Part shown: positions 57,901 to 60,000 of the stretch, piece after piece | Layout of the letters: every line of letters starts with the position of its first letter | Numbering within the stretch: the stretch's first letter is position 1 | Assembly (NCBI RefSeq): GCF_029227915.1 | Contig: NC_079886.1 | Location: 21,120,501-21,180,500, forward strand | Direction of reading: 5' to 3' | DNA length: 60,000 nt | Source: Hydractinia symbiolongicarpus | Lineage: Eukaryota > Cnidaria > Hydrozoa > Anthoathecata > Hydractiniidae | Position numbers and translations under genes: made by a program | Notes under the pieces: generated by a model | Told to the model about the DNA's origin: nothing | What the model saw: only the letters and a program-made list of their open reading frames with translations | Databases searched by the model: none

Positions 57901-58062
57901 TTAATATGAAAAATACATGGTGTTCCTCTGATACCTTACCCTTTCCAGTACATCACGAAGATCTTCATCAAGAGCCTCAAGGCTCCGCTCCAAATGTGGT
58001 ATCCTATCCATTTCTTGGTGGCAGGCATCCAGTTGCTTTTCTAATTGATGTATGTATGACAT
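57901..58062 (-). CDS. Small coiled-coil protein (53 aa)
   Basis: Starts MSYIHQLEKQLDACHQEMDR and continues as a single amphipathic helix (HLERSLEALDEDLRDVLERV) with leucines at heptad spacing, ending MYFSY. The start codon is 7 bp beyond the ATPase stop, tight spacing that supports a real gene. It might be a virion cement or oligomerisation peptide, but nothing proves a role. Confidence 0.6.
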   Translation of the reverse strand: MSYIHQLEKQLDACHQEMDRIPHLERSLEALDEDLRDVLERVRYQRNTMYFSY

Positions 58063-58068
58063 ATTTAT

Positions 58069-58734
58069 TTATTTTAATATACTCCAGGCTCTGGGATGGT
58101 CCAGTCTAATATACAAACAGGCATGTTTGGATTTTTTCAACTGATTCTTGATCGCTTCCCAGTCGTTATTTATGTTTGTCTCTTCATCCACCAATTTCAT
58201 GTCACTCATTTCGTGCGGGTACCACATGAACAACTGCTTTTTCTGTCTCCTCAGGTTTTTGGGAATTGCGGTATAACTCTGAGTCAACAGCCATAACGAA
58301 TGCTTCCTGTGCTTCCCGCTAATGGCAAATTCGAGCAGGCTCTGGCGCCTTTTATCCATGGATTCATCCGCGATCATGTCAACTATGAAGAGTGTGCTCA
58401 CACCGGCGAGGACATTTGATAATCGTTCAATCCATTCAAATAGTTGATCCTGAGGTTCTATCAAAAAAACATAGTCATCCTTTCAAAGCAAGGATCCCCC
58501 CAAGTACGCCGTGTTCCATCGAATTGTTGGGCATAGGATCACGATATTATGAAAGTGGCCCCTGTACTCATTCTCGAGAAGGTCGAGCACACGCTTAGTT
58601 TTGCCACAGCTTGTGGGGCCTGTAAATATAGCTGTATGGGGTTCTATAAATATCATGTTTGTTGTATACCCATGGGCATACAACAAAACCTCTAAAAATT
58701 TTATTTTGGTGGCATCATCGAACGCTTGTACCAA
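58069..58734 (-). pseudogene. FtsK/HerA-type genome-packaging ATPase (A32-like), one internal stop
   Basis: The packaging ATPase of Polinton and large DNA viruses translocates genomic DNA into the capsid. The start at 58734 gives MVQAFDDATKIKFLEVLLYA. Walker A is FTGPTSCGKTKRVLDLL, with ILCPTIRWN after it. After a TGA at 58483-58485 the same frame continues with LIEPQDQLFEWIERLSNVL, a Walker B strand TLFIVDMIADESM, the family-typical KHRKHSLWLLTQSY (sensor region) and a C-terminus ending RAWSILK. Only the single stop interrupts about 220 codons; it occurs where such proteins often have a Trp, so TGG to TGA is the simplest explanation. In most family members Walker B has two acidic residues in a row; here Asp is followed by Met. 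Confidence 0.78.
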
Positions 58735-58943
58735 CCCTGCTTTATCGCATAATCATCGAATAGGATCGCCCCCGTCATATATCCAGCTGGTTTTATACCA
58801 TCTTCCATGTCCATCTTCGCACCTGGCCTAGAAACACCCAGCGCCTTTTTGGCACCTAATGCTGTTACGATGGTATATGATACTAATCTCACGGACTCCC
58901 ATAGACTATTAACAACTTCCTTCTGATATTCTTTGCTGCTCAT
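58701..58943 (-). CDS. Small uncharacterised protein upstream of and overlapping the ATPase (80 aa)
   Basis: Intact frame starting MSSKEYQKEVVNSLWESVRL. A mildly hydrophobic segment (VSYTIVTALGAKKALGV) is followed by KMDMEDGIKPAGYMTGAILF, a second hydrophobic stretch. The end overlaps the ATPase start by 34 bp, an arrangement common in compact viral genomes and a sign of translational linkage. Glycine- and alanine-rich small membrane-like proteins occur beside the ATPase in related elements, but no family is assigned. Confidence 0.6.
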   Translation of the reverse strand: MSSKEYQKEVVNSLWESVRLVSYTIVTALGAKKALGVSRPGAKMDMEDGIKPAGYMTGAILFDDYAIKQGWYKRSMMPPK

Positions 58944-58954
58944 TTATATTATAC

Positions 58955-59104
58955 TTATTTCATACGAAAAATATCTGGCTGTGTTTGAGATTTTTGCTGA
59001 GCCACTGCAGCAGGTTGCTGGGTACCGGCGGGTCCCCTACGGAAAAAATATATGGCACCTCCAATACAGGCGAGGGTAATAATCCCCCCCTCCCCCCACG
59101 CCAT
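58955..59104 (-). CDS. Single-pass small membrane protein (49 aa)
   Basis: The frame starts MAWGEGGIITLACIGGAIYF, so residues 8-21 form a hydrophobic segment followed by FRRG (positive-inside charge). A Gln/Ala/Pro-rich tail (TQQPAAVAQQKSQTQPD) ends at the stop 58955-58957, 11 bp before the next gene. The G-runs within codons 3-7 keep the frame as written. A longer open frame on the same strand (58960-59163) overlaps it but gives an unconvincing protein. A small tail-anchored or virion membrane protein is a reasonable guess. Confidence 0.65.
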   Translation of the reverse strand: MAWGEGGIITLACIGGAIYFFRRGPAGTQQPAAVAQQKSQTQPDIFRMK

Positions 59105-59134
59105 ATATATATCCACTGCCTGACTGTACAGAAC

Positions 59135-59623
59135 TCACCCAGAAGAGGTTTTGACTGGAACACCCTGTTGTTGTTTCATATCTTCCTTCCTCTTCTTCAT
59201 CAGTGCGGCCAACTTTTGACCTTGGGCCACTCTACCCGGATGCTTCACTGGTTTTGTTATTACCCATAACGTAATCACGCACTCATCATCACCATCAAAC
59301 CGAATCGCTATTTTATATTCCGAATTATCGAATGATATAATTTCCAAATTAGAATTTGACGTGCGCGATACGATTTGGCCGAGGCTGGGAATAACATGTT
59401 TCAATGTAAAATACACGCTGGCCATACACTCGCCATCGCTGGGGTCAATAGTAACGTCTTCAATATCCACATCTGAAATGCTCAATCCAATGCCTAGGAT
59501 GTGGGAAGATGTGTTTATAAAAATTTGCCGTAGCCTACTACAACAATACCCTACTATATCTCCAAGGGATGACGGTGGAATAACAATATTTTTAACGATG
59601 TTCGTTTCCAATTCATCAAACAT
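59135..59623 (-). CDS. Uncharacterised protein of the virus-like element (162 aa)
   Basis: Intact frame starting MFDELETNIVKNIVIPPSSL. The middle alternates hydrophobic and polar residues as in a beta-rich fold (SDVDIEDVTIDPSDGECMAS, LEIISFDNSEYKIAIRFDG). The C-terminus is basic and helical (KLAALMKKRKEDMKQQQG). It is the first gene of the leftward set within the window, 30 bp upstream of the 49-aa membrane protein. A minor capsid or penton role is possible on size and beta content, but no motif supports it. Confidence 0.6.
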   Translation of the reverse strand: MFDELETNIVKNIVIPPSSLGDIVGYCCSRLRQIFINTSSHILGIGLSISDVDIEDVTIDPSDGECMASVYFTLKHVIPSLGQIVSRTSNSNLEIISFDNSEYKIAIRFDGDDECVITLWVITKPVKHPGRVAQGQKLAALMKKRKEDMKQQQGVPVKTSSG

Positions 59624-59711
59624 TCTTCAGGTATACACAACTAATCCTATTTCTCCCGAACAGACCTTCTTTTACACTCTAGCTAATATTCTTTCGAGGC
59701 AGAACACATAA

Positions 59712-60000
59712 ACAAAAAAAAAATCATATGCTGTTGATTTGGTTGAAAAAGATTAAAAAAATGGATTAAGAAGTCCATACTATTTAATTAACTAAATAGT
59801 TATATGCTTAATTAAATCGATTTTACACATTAAATAACAATTTTCTCTGACTGCATGAAATGCAACATCCTGTGTTTTATGACTTTTAATCTCTTAGTAA
59901 AGCAACAAACACAAATTAATTTTAAAAAGTCAATTGGTTTGACCATAGTGGCCATTTAGTTGTAAATGAGTTTCCAGGGACCCGTTTCGTGAAAACCGAA
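59712..60000. other. AT-rich DNA right of the last viral-like gene; no gene recognised
   Basis: Composition returns to the AT-rich host-like level. A short inverted pair (TATTTAATTAACTAAATAG) occurs near 59780. No terminal repeat of the element could be matched to the left side. Confidence 0.4.

Larger units (their letters stand above)
53541..59711. mobile_element. Endogenous Polinton / Polinton-like-virus type element, partly decayed
   Basis: Eleven closely packed genes without introns occupy about 6 kb in DNA that is visibly less AT-rich than the flanks. Three hallmark functions are seen: an FtsK/HerA-like packaging ATPase with GPTSCGKT, a retroviral-type integrase, and a probable capsid protein of about 420 residues. 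Genes on the left half run rightwards and those on the right half run leftwards. A protein-primed DNA polymerase B, an adenovirus-like protease and terminal inverted repeats were not found, so the copy may be partial, may continue beyond base 60000, or may belong to a compact class. The left and right limits given are those of the outermost candidate genes. Host genes with introns stop well before it, so contamination cannot be excluded from this end of the window alone. Confidence 0.7.

Noticed and set aside
58960-59163. 67-codon minus-strand frame starting MFQSKPLLGEF
   Set aside because: It overlaps in another frame the 49-aa membrane protein, which has a better start, a clear transmembrane segment and viral-style spacing.

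Overview
The window looks like nuclear DNA of a cnidarian, probably a hydrozoan. It is AT-rich, its genes are split into many short exons with GT-AG borders, and it is full of retroelements and foldback repeats. The hydrozoan placement is an inference from gene style and repeats. No rRNA or tRNA gene and no CRISPR array was seen.

Region 1 (1-14.1 kb): a head-to-head pair of housekeeping genes. Dynactin subunit 2 (dynamitin) runs leftwards from 11486 and leaves the window. Its long introns carry an RTE-type LINE into which a second LINE has inserted. A complete two-exon 14-3-3 gene runs rightwards from 11874. The two start codons are 387 bp apart. Region 2 (14.1-20 kb): intergenic DNA with a 239-bp tandem repeat, a family of hairpin-bearing short repeats and a decayed hAT-like transposon.

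Region 3 (20.06-46.73 kb): one complete VPS41 gene (HOPS tethering complex) on the minus strand. It was rebuilt from 32 exons that join without a phase break into 882 codons plus a stop. Its introns hold other genes: an intronless secreted PI-PLC X-domain protein on the same strand, and two opposite-strand genes for secreted six-cysteine peptides with identical signal exons and strongly diverged mature exons. One intron holds a 4.57-kb Ty1/copia element with 273-bp LTRs and a TAACT target duplication, inserted into the splice donor of exon 7.

Region 4 (46.9-53.5 kb): repeats and transposon relics. These are a TA-flanked inverted-repeat element, a GIY-YIG relic of Penelope type, a 147-bp tandem duplication, and a pogo/Tigger relic beside a HIRAN-like fragment.

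Region 5 (53.5-59.7 kb): the densest block, an endogenous DNA-virus-like element of Polinton / Polinton-like-virus type. Rightward genes (a small ORF, probable major capsid protein, FCS-type zinc protein, coiled-coil membrane protein, integrase) converge on leftward genes (184-aa acidic protein, 53-aa coiled coil, packaging ATPase, 80-aa protein, 49-aa membrane protein, 162-aa protein). Two perfect hairpins sit exactly at the meeting point. Capsid, zinc-protein, ATPase and integrase frames are broken and the integrase has lost a catalytic Asp, while most small genes are intact. No DNA polymerase B is visible in the window.
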